64,000 bases of DNA from Acidobacteriota bacterium (GCA_021846275.1 JAJZBZ010000002.1:186001-250000); one strand, 5' to 3'; positions 20,260 through 28,702 are shown, counted from the first letter of the stretch. Numbers and translations: made by a program. The notes: generated from the sequence alone by a model not told the origin.

Positions 20260-20651
20260 CCCCGCGCAGCCGCCCGCTTCGCCACCTTTACCGCCTCAAA
20301 CTTCCGATTCACAAATCGCCCCGTCGTCCGCCGTCCATCCGCATCGGTTCGGATCAGCAGGCCCGCCATCTCCGGGTGCGCCGCATAATGGGGAAACGGC
20401 TGGCTCTCCAGATACGCCTCCACCCGCTTTCGTCCCCGCGCGCTATCGGCCTGCTCCAGACACTCCACCAGCGGCCTCGCCGCCGCGCTCCGACACAGCG
20501 CCAGCGCCTTCTCGCCCTCAATCAGCGGCTCAATCGAACGCCCCAGCCGCGCCCAGAACTCCACCTGCCCGGCAATCGACCGCTCGACAATCTCCCCGGT
20601 AATCCGCGCATCCAGAACAAGAGCATCCGAAAGCTTCACTGGCTGGCTCAT
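20256..20651 (-). CDS. ParD-like antitoxin
   Basis: A 131-residue protein whose N-terminus (MSQPVKLSDALVLDARIT) and GEIVERSIAGQVEFWARLGR segment match the ParD-like antitoxin family, a ribbon-helix-helix type. A C-terminal half (YLESQPFPHYAAHPEMAGLLIRTDADGRRTTGRFVNRKFE) could be the toxin-binding tail, which is inference. First gene of the pair; a perfect dyad sits just upstream. Confidence 0.8.
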   Translation of the reverse strand: MSQPVKLSDALVLDARITGEIVERSIAGQVEFWARLGRSIEPLIEGEKALALCRSAAARPLVECLEQADSARGRKRVEAYLESQPFPHYAAHPEMAGLLIRTDADGRRTTGRFVNRKFEAVKVAKRAAARG

Positions 20652-20660
20652 GCCCAAATA

Positions 20661-20675
20661 GTAGCATAATGCTAC
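20661..20675. promoter_or_regulatory. toxin-antitoxin operator dyad
   Basis: GTAGCAT-A-ATGCTAC, a perfect 15-bp palindrome 10 bp upstream of the ParD-like start and overlapping its likely -10 region. The place and symmetry fit autoregulation by the antitoxin. Confidence 0.6.
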
Positions 20676-20862
20676 CGCTTGTCAGCTCTCTCGCAGCAAA
20701 ATGCCGCCGTCATCCACGAAAATTCTCCGTCCTTGCTGCCGTGCCACCAGCAGGGACGCCGCAATTCCCACCCATCCGGCGCGCAAATTACACTTGAGGC
20801 GCGCGTGGCGAGCCGGTCTTCCCGGCTCCGGAAGCAAATGTTCAAAGAAAAGAGACCTGACC

Positions 20863-21651
20863 TTGGCCCGAGAAACCTTTCCTGCACGTCTGCTGAAAAA
20901 GGTGTGCCTTTCTGAATCGGCACAGTGTTACCACTTCGAATTTGAACTCACTGATCGCGAATCCTTCCCCTACACCGCCGGACAATTCCTCTCCGCCGTC
21001 GCCGTCGACGGGAACGGCAAAACCCAGACCCGCGCCTACTCGATCGCCTCCGCGCCCAGCGCCAACCGCTTCGATCTCTGTGTGAACCGCGTGGAAGGCG
21101 GATTCTTCTCCAACTACCTCGCGGACCTGCCCGAAGGAGCCATCATTCAGATTCACGGCCCTCACGGCCACTTCGTCCTCCACCAGCCGCCCGTCGACGC
21201 CATCTTCGTCGCCACCGGCACCGGCATAGCGCCCATGCGCGCCTTCACCCAGCAGCTTTTCCCCGAAACCGGCGAAGACCTGAGCGCTGGTCGTCCCATC
21301 TGGTGCGTCTACGGCACACGCCACGAAAGCGAACTCTACTACCGCGACTACTTCGAGCGGATCGCCGCCCAACACCCCAACTTCCACTACATCTCCACCC
21401 TGAGCCGCGCCCCGCAGGCGTGGACCGGCAATCGTGGCTACGTCCAGCAGTACGTCGGCAAAATCGTCGAAGCTCGCGAGGCCAGGCTCGGCAAAATGCA
21501 GCCTGTGCCCGAGGGCACGGACCCCAAAACCCTCGCATTCGACATCTACACCTACATCTGCGGCCTCAACAACATGGTTTCGGAAGTCCGCGACCTTTTG
21601 ACCGAGCACGGCTGGCACAAAAAACAGGTCGTCTTCGAACGTTACGACTGA
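20863..21651 (+). CDS. ferredoxin/flavodoxin-NADP+ reductase
   Basis: A FAD enzyme moving electrons between NADPH and ferredoxin or flavodoxin; 262 residues from a TTG start. Visible motifs: FAD-binding RAYSIASAPS, the HGPHGHFVL loop, NADP-binding ATGTGIAPMRAF, and the C-terminal CGLNNMVSEVRDLL and FERYD. The true start is uncertain: upstream codons are open to 20701 but look non-coding, and TTG 20863 gives the usual family length. It faces away from the toxin-antitoxin pair. Confidence 0.88.
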   Translation: MARETFPARLLKKVCLSESAQCYHFEFELTDRESFPYTAGQFLSAVAVDGNGKTQTRAYSIASAPSANRFDLCVNRVEGGFFSNYLADLPEGAIIQIHGPHGHFVLHQPPVDAIFVATGTGIAPMRAFTQQLFPETGEDLSAGRPIWCVYGTRHESELYYRDYFERIAAQHPNFHYISTLSRAPQAWTGNRGYVQQYVGKIVEAREARLGKMQPVPEGTDPKTLAFDIYTYICGLNNMVSEVRDLLTEHGWHKKQVVFERYD

Positions 21652-21691
21652 CACTCGCCGCGCCGCTCAATCCACTCCCCGGAGCACGCCG

Positions 21692-22759
21692 ATGGAACTC
21701 GCCTCACTCGCCGGTCGCCCCGTCTCCCGCATCGGCCTCGGCACCTGGGCCATCGGCGGCCTGGAGTGGGGAGCGATCCCCGAATCCCAGGCCATCGCCA
21801 CCCTCCTCCGCGCGCGCGAGGCCGGCATCAACTTTATCGACACCGCGCCCATCTACGGCCACGGACGATCCGAAGAACTCATCGGCAAGGCGATCCGCGC
21901 CCACGGTCGCCGCGACGATTTCTTCCTCGCCACCAAGGCCGGCCTGGACTGGGGCGAAGACTCGATTACAGATCGAGGCGAAGACTCCAGCCGCCGCAGC
22001 GCCATCGTCGCCAACCTCACCCGCCCGCGCCTGGAGCGCGAACTCGAAGCCAGCCTGCGCCGCCTCAACACCGACTTCATCGACCTCTACCAGCTCCACT
22101 GGCCCGACCCGCTCGTCCCCATCGAAGAGACCGCCGAAATCCTGCTCGGCTTCCAGCGCGTCGGCAAGGTCCGCTCTCTCGGCGTCAGCAACTTCACCGT
22201 CCCGCAGATGCAGCGCTTCCGCGCCGTCGCCCCACTCACTTCCAACCAGCCGCCCTACAACCTCTTCGAGCGCGCCATCGATGAGCCGGGCCACACCGAA
22301 GCAGGCCACGCCGAAGCACACGCATCGGCTGAATCCTCCATCCGCGACTGGTGCGCCACTCACTCGGTCGCGCTCCTCTGCTACAGCCCGCTCTGCCGCA
22401 GCCTGCTCGGCGGACGCCTCCGCGCAGAGATGCGTTTTGACGACATCCGCCGCGTCGATCCCAAATTCCAGCCCCCGCGCTTCGTCCAATACCTCGCCGC
22501 CGTCGATCGCCTCGCCACCTACGCCCGCGAGCGCTACAACAAATCCGTTGCCGAACTCGCTGTCCGCTGGGTGCTCGACCGTCCTGGCGTCACCATCGCC
22601 CTCTGGGGAGCCAAAAACCCGGCCCAACTCGACACGGCGCTCGGCGTCCTCGGTTGGCATCTCGATCAGGAAGCCTTCACCACCATCGACCAGATCATCG
22701 CCGAGTGTATTCACGACCCCATCGGCCCCGAATACCTGACGCCCGCCACCCGCGCCTGA
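21692..22759 (+). CDS. aldo/keto reductase
   Basis: A 355-residue TIM-barrel NADPH-dependent carbonyl reductase. The catalytic tetrad can be read: Asp and Tyr in DTAPIYGHGRSEELIGKAI, Lys in LATKAGLDWG, His in LYQLHWPDPL; the cofactor region VRWVLDRPGVTIALWGAKNPAQLD is near the C-terminus. It follows the ferredoxin-NADP reductase by 40 bp in the same direction and may be co-transcribed. GGAG lies 8 nt before the ATG. A His/Ala-rich stretch (EAGHAEAHASAES, about 205-217) is a lineage-specific insert. Confidence 0.93.
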   Translation: MELASLAGRPVSRIGLGTWAIGGLEWGAIPESQAIATLLRAREAGINFIDTAPIYGHGRSEELIGKAIRAHGRRDDFFLATKAGLDWGEDSITDRGEDSSRRSAIVANLTRPRLERELEASLRRLNTDFIDLYQLHWPDPLVPIEETAEILLGFQRVGKVRSLGVSNFTVPQMQRFRAVAPLTSNQPPYNLFERAIDEPGHTEAGHAEAHASAESSIRDWCATHSVALLCYSPLCRSLLGGRLRAEMRFDDIRRVDPKFQPPRFVQYLAAVDRLATYARERYNKSVAELAVRWVLDRPGVTIALWGAKNPAQLDTALGVLGWHLDQEAFTTIDQIIAECIHDPIGPEYLTPATRA

Positions 22760-22781
22760 CGCGGCGAAAGCGAAGCCTGTT

Positions 22782-22809
22782 TGTCACTCCCGCCTGGAAT
22801 GCGCTTCTT
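22782..22809. repeat. diverged copy of the intergenic GGGAATGACA repeat
   Basis: This stretch reads like the reverse complement of the module at 34668-34702 (TGTCATTCCCGCAGGGAATC type), with about six differences over 27 bases. It lies 22 bp after the aldo/keto reductase stop. Confidence 0.45.
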
Positions 22810-22946
22810 CCGTCATCCTCAGCCAATCCCGCCCGCGACCGACGGAAGCGCCACAACCTTTCGTGGCGACCGGAGGTAGCGTCCGCTGCATGCAATGCCA
22901 TCCCGCATCCCGCTCCCGCAGCTTCCAGTCCCATCAAAACCCCGTC

Positions 22947-22975
22947 TTGACACTCTTGCGCGCCGGAGTTACCGT
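22947..22975 (+). promoter_or_regulatory. sigma70-like promoter for the lipoprotein gene
   Basis: TTGACA (22947-22952) and TACCGT (22970-22975) are separated by 17 bp, about 70 bp upstream of the lipoprotein start. The -35 is perfect, the -10 weak. Confidence 0.4.
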
Positions 22976-23046
22976 GCGATTAACTCGAAGCAGTTCTCGC
23001 ACGTCTGGCTCTTCGCGGATTTTTCAGTCAAGAGGTCGGCGTCCGC

Positions 23047-24480
23047 ATGGCATCCCGAAGACTTCCCCTCTCGCCATCTCTCATTCCCCTCGCGCTCCTC
23101 GCGCTCACCGGCTGCTCCGGCTCCGGCAACATGAACATGACCACCCCTCCGGCCAACACCTCCGTCACCCTGCTGGCCACCAGCACCGCCAATGACAAGC
23201 TCTCCGCGCTCACCCTCTCCATGGAGAGCCTGATGCTCACCTCGCAATCCGGCACCACCGTCACCCTCTTTTCCGCCGAGCAGGGCGAGGAGTTTCTCCA
23301 CGTCAACGGCCCCATGGAGCCGATCCTCACCGGCAACATCCCGCCCGGCACCTACACCAGCGCCACGCTCACCCTCAACTCCGGCCTGGCCTACTGCGCC
23401 GGTGTCGCCGGCGCTCCCGCCAACCTCACCATTGACGGATTTGCCGCCTATCAGACCATCGATCCCGTCGACGTCAGCCTGCCGCAGCCCATCACCATCT
23501 CCGGCTCCTCCACCCTGCTCGCACTCAATCTCCAGCTCGCCTCCACCGTGAAGCCCTTCACCTTCTGCACGCCCGGCGTCACTCAGCAGGTCCAGTCCAT
23601 GACGCCCGACTTCACCCTCACCGCCGTCAACTCCGGCTCGTCCGCCATGCCCGTCTTCGCCGGCATGAAGGGCGTCATCCAGTCCACCACCGCCTCCGGC
23701 TTCAGCGTGGGCGGCAATCTCCTCTTCGGCGTCGGCGAATTCAGCCCCTCCTGGCAGGTCACCACCAACAGCGCGACCGCCTTCCACGGCGTCAGCGGCC
23801 TCTCCGCCCTCTCGACCGGCATGGCCGTTGACTTCGACGCCTCCGTCCAGCCCAACGGAACCCTCCTGGCCACACGCGTCTCCGTCTACGACACCACGAC
23901 CTCCAACACCACGCTCACGCTCGGCCCCGTGCTCAACCCCATCCCGGCCCAGAGCATCACCCCCATGCTGCTGAGCGAAACCTCGCCCGTCGTCCCCTAC
24001 GGCGCCACCTACAACTACGCCAGCCCCACCACGTTCGCCATCTCCACCCAGCTCGCCAACCTCGCGCAACTGCCCTTTCAGCCACGCTTCGACGCCGCAC
24101 ACATCGTCGGCGGCCAGAACACCCTGGCCATCCTGCATCTCGCCTCCACGCCGCCCAGCTATGTCCAACCCTCCACCCTCGTCCTGATCCCGCAGACCGT
24201 CGACGGCCTCGTCACCGCCACCGCCACCGCCGGAGCCTTCACCACCTACACCATCACCCTCGCGCCTTACGATCTGTTCCCCAACACCGCCACGCTCGGC
24301 GACAGCAACCCGCTCACCCAGCCCAACACGATCATCGTCTACGCCGACGCCTCGGCGTCCATGCAAACCGCCTCACCGATCGCCACCGGCAACACCTACC
24401 GTTTCAATGGCCTGGTCTTCGACGACAACGGAACCCTCCGCATGGACTGCGACGCCATCTACGACGGCCCCGCGCTCTGA
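23047..24480 (+). CDS. large Thr/Ser-rich lipoprotein of unknown function
   Basis: 477 residues with a signal peptide and lipobox (PLALLALTGC, Cys about 23), then a beta-rich exported protein rich in Ser, Thr and Ala. An N-terminal region (SALTLSMESLMLTSQSGTTVTLF) resembles the DUF4382-type start of acidobacterial lipoproteins. The rest has repeated beta strands and a D-rich end (VFDDNGTLRMDCDAIYDG). Probably anchored in the outer membrane. No enzymatic motif. It is the last C-rich gene before the composition switch. Confidence 0.8.
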   Translation: MASRRLPLSPSLIPLALLALTGCSGSGNMNMTTPPANTSVTLLATSTANDKLSALTLSMESLMLTSQSGTTVTLFSAEQGEEFLHVNGPMEPILTGNIPPGTYTSATLTLNSGLAYCAGVAGAPANLTIDGFAAYQTIDPVDVSLPQPITISGSSTLLALNLQLASTVKPFTFCTPGVTQQVQSMTPDFTLTAVNSGSSAMPVFAGMKGVIQSTTASGFSVGGNLLFGVGEFSPSWQVTTNSATAFHGVSGLSALSTGMAVDFDASVQPNGTLLATRVSVYDTTTSNTTLTLGPVLNPIPAQSITPMLLSETSPVVPYGATYNYASPTTFAISTQLANLAQLPFQPRFDAAHIVGGQNTLAILHLASTPPSYVQPSTLVLIPQTVDGLVTATATAGAFTTYTITLAPYDLFPNTATLGDSNPLTQPNTIIVYADASASMQTASPIATGNTYRFNGLVFDDNGTLRMDCDAIYDGPAL

Positions 24481-24807
24481 CTCCGAACCAATCGGGCGGG
24501 ATTACCCCTTTCACGCAGGATGAACACGCGCACCACGCGCGTTCTTCGGATAACGGAAATGACCGCCTGACGAGGGCGGCAAAAATGTCCGAAATTTTCC
24601 CGCGAAGCGGACGGTGAGCAGCCGGGCGTGTGATCGGCTGGAACAGGACTGGCCGGCGAATCCCGAAGAGATACGGTGTGCCTGGAAGTAGCCCCAAAAC
24701 CCAAATTGAAATACCACAGGACCGACTGGAGTGTCGTTGCCTAAGATCGGGATGGGAGCGAAATATCCTTATAACTGCATTGGATACAGCGAGTTGAATC
24801 GTTTTTC

Positions 24808-24836
24808 CCGCGTTAACTGTTTTGCTATTAACGCGG
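24808..24836. repeat. perfect 9-bp inverted repeat in the skew-switch region
   Basis: CCGCGTTAA (24808-24816) and TTAACGCGG (24828-24836) with an 11-bp T-rich spacer. This could be a protein-binding dyad or a hairpin. Confidence 0.6.
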
Positions 24837-24838
24837 TT

Positions 24839-24853
24839 ACCCCCCAGGGGGGT
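24839..24853. repeat. C6-A-G6 palindrome
   Basis: ACCCCCC-A-GGGGGGT, a perfect 15-bp palindrome 2 bp after the preceding dyad. As RNA it would fold with a CAG loop; it is followed by an AT-rich run but not a clean T tract. Confidence 0.5.
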
Positions 24854-24942
24854 GGTATTAATTTTCTTGCCAACGAAAAATGGGCGAAATGTTGGCGAAT
24901 GAGTAATCCATTGGCCACTCACGCGCCTCTGAGGAATTCAGT

Positions 24943-25038
24943 ATGCCACAAACGGAAAGAATTGCCTGCGTGGGAGTGTCGGGAGGGGTGATTGCGGTTG
25001 TCGTCGCATTGGGCGCATTTGCCGGGGTGTTACTCTGA
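24943..25038 (+). CDS. 31-aa hydrophobic micro-protein
   Basis: A 31-codon ORF beginning MPQTERIACVGVSGGV and ending AFAGVLL, with one membrane-length hydrophobic helix rich in Gly and Val. GAGGA lies 8 nt before the ATG. It ends 40 bp before the glycosyltransferase-like gene, so it could be a leader peptide or small membrane partner of that gene. No homology recognised. Confidence 0.5.
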   Translation: MPQTERIACVGVSGGVIAVVVALGAFAGVLL

Positions 25039-25078
25039 GGCCGAAGCAGCCAGAGATGAAGCTGAGGCCAGGCTGGAG

Positions 25079-26206
25079 ATGGAACAGAGCGCGGCAACTG
25101 CAAAACGACAGGTGATTCAGGTGGTTTCAGGGTTTCGTCCGGATGTGGACGGGATGGGCGACTATGCGCGGCATCTGGCGGAGGAGATGTGGCGGCAGTC
25201 GGGCGCGGAGAGCGAGATTGTGGTGCTGCGCAGGCCGAGGAACGGTGGCGAGGCCGGGAGCAGGGTTGGCTGGCGGGTGATCTATGCGGACTCTGCCACG
25301 GGTGAGGGGCTGTCTGGCCTGTTGCGGGAGCGAATGCGGGCGATGCCGGAGGCGCGGGTGCTGCTGCATTATGGGCCGTATGCGTACACGTCGGACGGGT
25401 TGCCGCTGCGGTTTGCCAGGGAGATTTGCGAGCTGGGAGCCGGGGAGCGGCTGGCGGTGTTTTTTCACGAGATGTGGGCGCATGGGTGGCCGTGGAGACG
25501 GGCATTCTGGACGCGTGGGAATCAGATGCGGGCGGTGCGCGCGTTGCTGGCTTCGGCGCGGATGGGATTCAGCTCTTCGGGGATGTATCTGAGTTGGCTG
25601 GAGGGGATGAATGATGCGGCGACTCCGCTGCGGCAGGTGCGGATTTTTTCGAATATGGGCGAGCTGGAGCGACCGCTGCCGCTGAGCGAGCGGGAGCGGC
25701 AACTGGTGGTGTTTGGTCAACGGGAGACGCGGGTGGGGTTCTATCGGCAGTACGGTGGTAGACTGGCGCGGCTGTGCCGGATTCTGGGGCTGGATCGGAT
25801 CGTCGATGTCGGGTCGGGGGTGAGCGCGGGGATTCCCGCGCGGATTGGGGATTTGCCGGTGGAGCGGGCGGGGTTTCTGAGCGAAGGAGACGCCAGCGCG
25901 CTGATGGCGACGAGCGTGGCCGGGGTGGTGCGCTACTGGCCCGACAAATGGGAGAAATCAGGGGTGTTGGCGAGCTATCAGGCGCATGGAATGGTTCCCC
26001 TGATTGCGCGGCGGGGGATGGAGGGATTTCGTGCGTTTGAGGCGATGCCGTTTGCGCTGGTCGGGGATGTTCTGAGGCGGCGCGAAGCGATGAGTGCGTC
26101 CGAGATGCAGACTCTGGCGGATCGCGGGCATGAATTCTATCGGCGGGAAGTGGCGTTGGCGCGCGCGGCGGAGCGGGTGATCGCGGGGCTGGCCGACGGG
26201 AAGTGA
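25079..26206 (+). CDS. glycosyltransferase-like protein (GT-B style)
   Basis: 375 residues. The N-terminal VIQVVSGFRPDVDGMGDYARHLAEEM resembles GT-B glycosyltransferases of family 4. A Rossmann-like LAVFFHEMWAHGWPWRRAFW segment follows, and a second domain with VERAGFLSEGDASALMATSVAGVVRYWPDKWEKSGVLASYQAHGMVPLIAR occupies the place of the usual sugar-nucleotide site, but the E-x7-E motif is not clear. The start at 25079 was chosen because the frame upstream overlaps the micro-protein. Acceptor unknown; isolated from other polysaccharide genes. First strongly G-rich gene after the switch. Confidence 0.65.
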   Translation: MEQSAATAKRQVIQVVSGFRPDVDGMGDYARHLAEEMWRQSGAESEIVVLRRPRNGGEAGSRVGWRVIYADSATGEGLSGLLRERMRAMPEARVLLHYGPYAYTSDGLPLRFAREICELGAGERLAVFFHEMWAHGWPWRRAFWTRGNQMRAVRALLASARMGFSSSGMYLSWLEGMNDAATPLRQVRIFSNMGELERPLPLSERERQLVVFGQRETRVGFYRQYGGRLARLCRILGLDRIVDVGSGVSAGIPARIGDLPVERAGFLSEGDASALMATSVAGVVRYWPDKWEKSGVLASYQAHGMVPLIARRGMEGFRAFEAMPFALVGDVLRRREAMSASEMQTLADRGHEFYRREVALARAAERVIAGLADGK

Positions 26207-26282
26207 ATTCACGGGAAAATGCATGGAAATGTTAGGCGGGCGAGCTTTTGCCGGTATGGGTTGACGGGTCGATTGAGGGAGT

Positions 26283-27668
26283 TTAGGCGCGGGTGCGGAT
26301 GAGATAGAAGGCTGCGGCGGCGAGGTTGGAGAGAGTGGTGGCGAGGATGATTTTGGCGGCGTAGGCGGCGGGGCTGGCGACGGAGACGACGGGCAGGATG
26401 GTGACGGCGAGGCTGAAGAGCGTGGCGGCGAATCCGACGGCGGAGCTGAGGGCGAGCCAGCGCGGGAACTGGCGGCGCAGCGTGGCGGCGGCGAGGATGG
26501 GAATGGCGAACATGGCCATGTAGGCAAGCGCGTAGTGAGCGACGGAGGCGGCGAGCATGAGCTGGAATGCCTCCTGGATGCGCGTGTTGACCGAGGCCGA
26601 GAGCAGGATGGCGGCGACCAGCAGTGCCGTGAAAAGAATGGCGTTCGCAGGCGTGGAGCGGCGCGGGTGAAGGCGCGTGAACCAGCCGGGAAGCAGGTGA
26701 TGCCATCCGGCGGTGAGCGCGAGGCGGCTGGCACCGGTGAGCACGAGGCTGGCCGTGCCGAGCAGGCGCAACTGGAGCGCGGCGATGGAGGCGATGGCCA
26801 GCAGGTTGCCCCAGCCGGAGCTGCCGAGCGCCAGGCGCAGCGTCTGCGGGATGGGCGCGAGCAGGTTGACGGGGCCGCGTGCGAAGGCGAGCACGGAACT
26901 GGTGCCGAGAACGAAGAGCAGGCAGATGACGGGGGATGCGATCTGTACGGAGCGACCGATGGTGCGCGCCGGAGACTGCGCTTCCCCGGCGAGGATGGCG
27001 ATGTATTCGAGGCCCGCCAGGCCGCCGATCATCATGAGGCCGACGGTGGCGAAGGCGTGGCGGCTGAGCACGGGCAGGGCGATGGGCAGCGGCTCCCAGT
27101 GAATGGGCTGGTGGCGCAGCAGGGCGAGCGGCGGCAGCAGGATGAGCAGCGTGAAGACGAGGACGATGCCGGTGCCACCGAGGTTGTGGAACCATTTGCC
27201 GAATTCAAGTCCGAAGAACGAGGCAAGCGTGAGCAGCGCGAGCACGCCGAGGACGATGGCGGCGCTGGCGAGAGGATTTTCCGCCAGATGAGCGCCGATG
27301 GGGCCGAGCAGGTAGCCGATCTCTGACGGCATGGCGAAGAGGATGACGGCGGCGACGCCGAGCGAGTAGACCCAGATGTTCCAGGCGACGAGAAAGCCGA
27401 GGAAGTCGCCGAAGGCGATGCGCGCCCAGGAGTAGAGGCCGCCTTCGAGCGGCATGGCGCGGTTGAGACAGACGACAGACGCGGCCATGGGCAGGTAAAA
27501 CACTGCGATTGCCGTGATCCAGTAAACGGCCTGGGCGCGACCGAGAAGCGCGGCGAAGCCGACCCATCCGGAGCCGACGACGAAGAGGATCTGGCTGAGG
27601 ACGAGATCGAAGAGCGAGAGCGAGCGGCGCAGGCCGCCGGATTCGGAACTTTGCGTCGAACTGGTCAC
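26283..27668 (-). CDS. APC-family amino-acid/polyamine permease
   Basis: A 12-helix transporter of about 461 residues. Landmarks: helix 1 LSLFDLVLSQILFVVGSGWVGFAA, the helix 3 region MPLEGGLYSWARIAFGDFLGFLVAWNIWVYSL and helix 6 HAFATVGLMMIGGLAGLEYIAILAGEAQSPARTI, all APC-type. The GTG at 27668 has no SD; the frame continues to 27860 over the divergent gene, which is unlikely to be coding. Substrate unknown. Convergent with the glycosyltransferase. Confidence 0.88.
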   Translation of the reverse strand: MTSSTQSSESGGLRRSLSLFDLVLSQILFVVGSGWVGFAALLGRAQAVYWITAIAVFYLPMAASVVCLNRAMPLEGGLYSWARIAFGDFLGFLVAWNIWVYSLGVAAVILFAMPSEIGYLLGPIGAHLAENPLASAAIVLGVLALLTLASFFGLEFGKWFHNLGGTGIVLVFTLLILLPPLALLRHQPIHWEPLPIALPVLSRHAFATVGLMMIGGLAGLEYIAILAGEAQSPARTIGRSVQIASPVICLLFVLGTSSVLAFARGPVNLLAPIPQTLRLALGSSGWGNLLAIASIAALQLRLLGTASLVLTGASRLALTAGWHHLLPGWFTRLHPRRSTPANAILFTALLVAAILLSASVNTRIQEAFQLMLAASVAHYALAYMAMFAIPILAAATLRRQFPRWLALSSAVGFAATLFSLAVTILPVVSVASPAAYAAKIILATTLSNLAAAAFYLIRTRA

Positions 27669-27756
27669 GGGTGAGGCGAGGCTAGCACGCGCCGGGCGCA
27701 AAGCCCAAGAGATTTCTCGCGCGGCTGCGGATGCGCTGTTTGCGATACTGGAAGGC

Positions 27757-28596
27757 ATGAGCGAGCATGGGGAGCGGGTGAAGCGGTGGCGCGTGGCCGA
27801 GGCTGTGGCGCGCGAGGCGGGAGCGTTGCAGAGGCGGCGGTTTCTGGCGCGGACGAGCAACGAGGTGGCCTATCAGTTCAAGGGGCCGCAGGATTATCTG
27901 ACGGCGACCGATGGCGAGGTGGAGCGGCTGGTGCGGGAGCGGCTGCTGGAGGCGTTTCCGACGGATACGATGCTGGGCGAGGAGGGTGGCGGCGAGGTTT
28001 CGGCGTATACGTGGGTGGTGGACCCGATTGATGGCACGTCGAATTTTGCGCGGGGAATTCCGCATTTCTGCGTCTCGATTGCACTGGTGGAAGAGGCTGA
28101 TTGCGGACCGGGCGAGGCGACGGTGGGCGTGATCCATGCGCCGATGGTCGAGGAGTTGTACAGCGCGGCAGCGGGCGGCGGAGCGTGGCTGAATGGGGAG
28201 CCGATGCGCGCGTCGGCGACGACGGAGTTGAGCCGCGCGCTGGTGGAGCTGGGGTGGGCCGCGCGGCAGCCGAAGCAGGAGTATCTGGAGATGCTGCGGC
28301 GCGGCATGGACTCTGGCCTGGGCGTGCGCGGCGCGGGGTCCGGTTCGTTGGCGGTGGCGCAGGTGGCGGCGGGGCGCGTGGATGCGTGCGTGGAGCTGCA
28401 TATGTATGCGTGGGACTGGCTGGCGGGGATGGTGATGGCGCGCGAGGCGGGTGCGCGCGTGAACCGCTTCCTCGTTGGCGACGCGCTGCGCAAGGGGAAC
28501 TTTGTCTTCGCGGCTGCGCCGGGGATTGCCGAGGCGCTGAGCGAGGCGCTGGGTGTGACGGGCAGGATGGAGATGGATGGGGCATTGCCGAAGTAG
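27757..28596 (+). CDS. inositol monophosphatase family protein
   Basis: A Mg2+-dependent phosphatase of 279 residues. The metal-binding motifs are intact: GEEGGGEVSAYTWVVDPIDGTSNFARGIPHFCVSIAL (about 72-110) and the C-terminal AYAWDWLAGMVMAREAGARV type WDxxAG, here YAWDWLAG. It could dephosphorylate inositol-1-phosphate, PAP or another sugar phosphate. Divergent from the permease with an 88-bp gap. Three 14-bp tandem repeats start right after its stop. Confidence 0.93.
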   Translation: MSEHGERVKRWRVAEAVAREAGALQRRRFLARTSNEVAYQFKGPQDYLTATDGEVERLVRERLLEAFPTDTMLGEEGGGEVSAYTWVVDPIDGTSNFARGIPHFCVSIALVEEADCGPGEATVGVIHAPMVEELYSAAAGGGAWLNGEPMRASATTELSRALVELGWAARQPKQEYLEMLRRGMDSGLGVRGAGSGSLAVAQVAAGRVDACVELHMYAWDWLAGMVMAREAGARVNRFLVGDALRKGNFVFAAAPGIAEALSEALGVTGRMEMDGALPK

Positions 28597-28643
28597 TTGG
28601 CAGGGGTCAGTTGTCAGGGATCAGTTGTCAGGGGTCAGTTGTC
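28597..28643. repeat. TTGTCAGGGGTCAG tandem repeat (3 copies)
   Basis: Units at 28597-28610 (TTGGCAGGGGTCAG), 28611-28624 (TTGTCAGGGATCAG) and 28625-28638 (TTGTCAGGGGTCAG) plus a partial TTGTC. It begins at the base after the TAG of the upstream gene. Related motifs occur at 34731-34761 and 41765-41785. Confidence 0.85.
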
Positions 28644-28665
28644 GATTGTGGAGGCTGGAGCGAAC

Positions 28666-28702
28666 AGCGGATTCTCTGCGGGAATGACAGCAAAAAAGCT
28701 AG
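28666..28702. repeat. GGATT(C/T)CCTGCGGGAATGACA intergenic module, copy 1
   Basis: AGCGGATTCTCTGCGGGAAT followed by GACAGCAAAAAAGCTAG. The ATTC(C/T)C-TGC-GGGAAT core can form a 6-bp hairpin. Copies 2 and 3 are between pyrR and pyrB; a diverged copy follows the aldo/keto reductase. Confidence 0.75.

Larger units (their letters stand above)
24481..24942. other. GC-skew switch region; candidate replication origin
   Basis: A 462-bp gap. The + strand is C-rich from the left edge to here and G-rich from here to the right edge, whichever strand genes use. By hand count, 24421-24480 has 16 G and 24 C; 25201-25260 has 32 G and 12 C. A change from C-rich to G-rich left to right is what an origin gives. 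The patch 24760-24900 is AT-richer and contains two perfect dyads. No convincing TTATCCACA DnaA box was found by eye, so origin identity is unproven. A frame at 24731-24991 (86 codons) is probably not coding. Confidence 0.5.

Noticed and set aside
24481-24942. DnaA boxes in the skew-switch gap
   Set aside because: The closest words differ from TTATCCACA by three or more bases, so none was called.
24731-24991. 86-codon plus-strand frame in the skew-switch gap
   Set aside because: Starts at GTG without an SD, overlaps the better 31-codon ORF and both dyads, and resembles no family.
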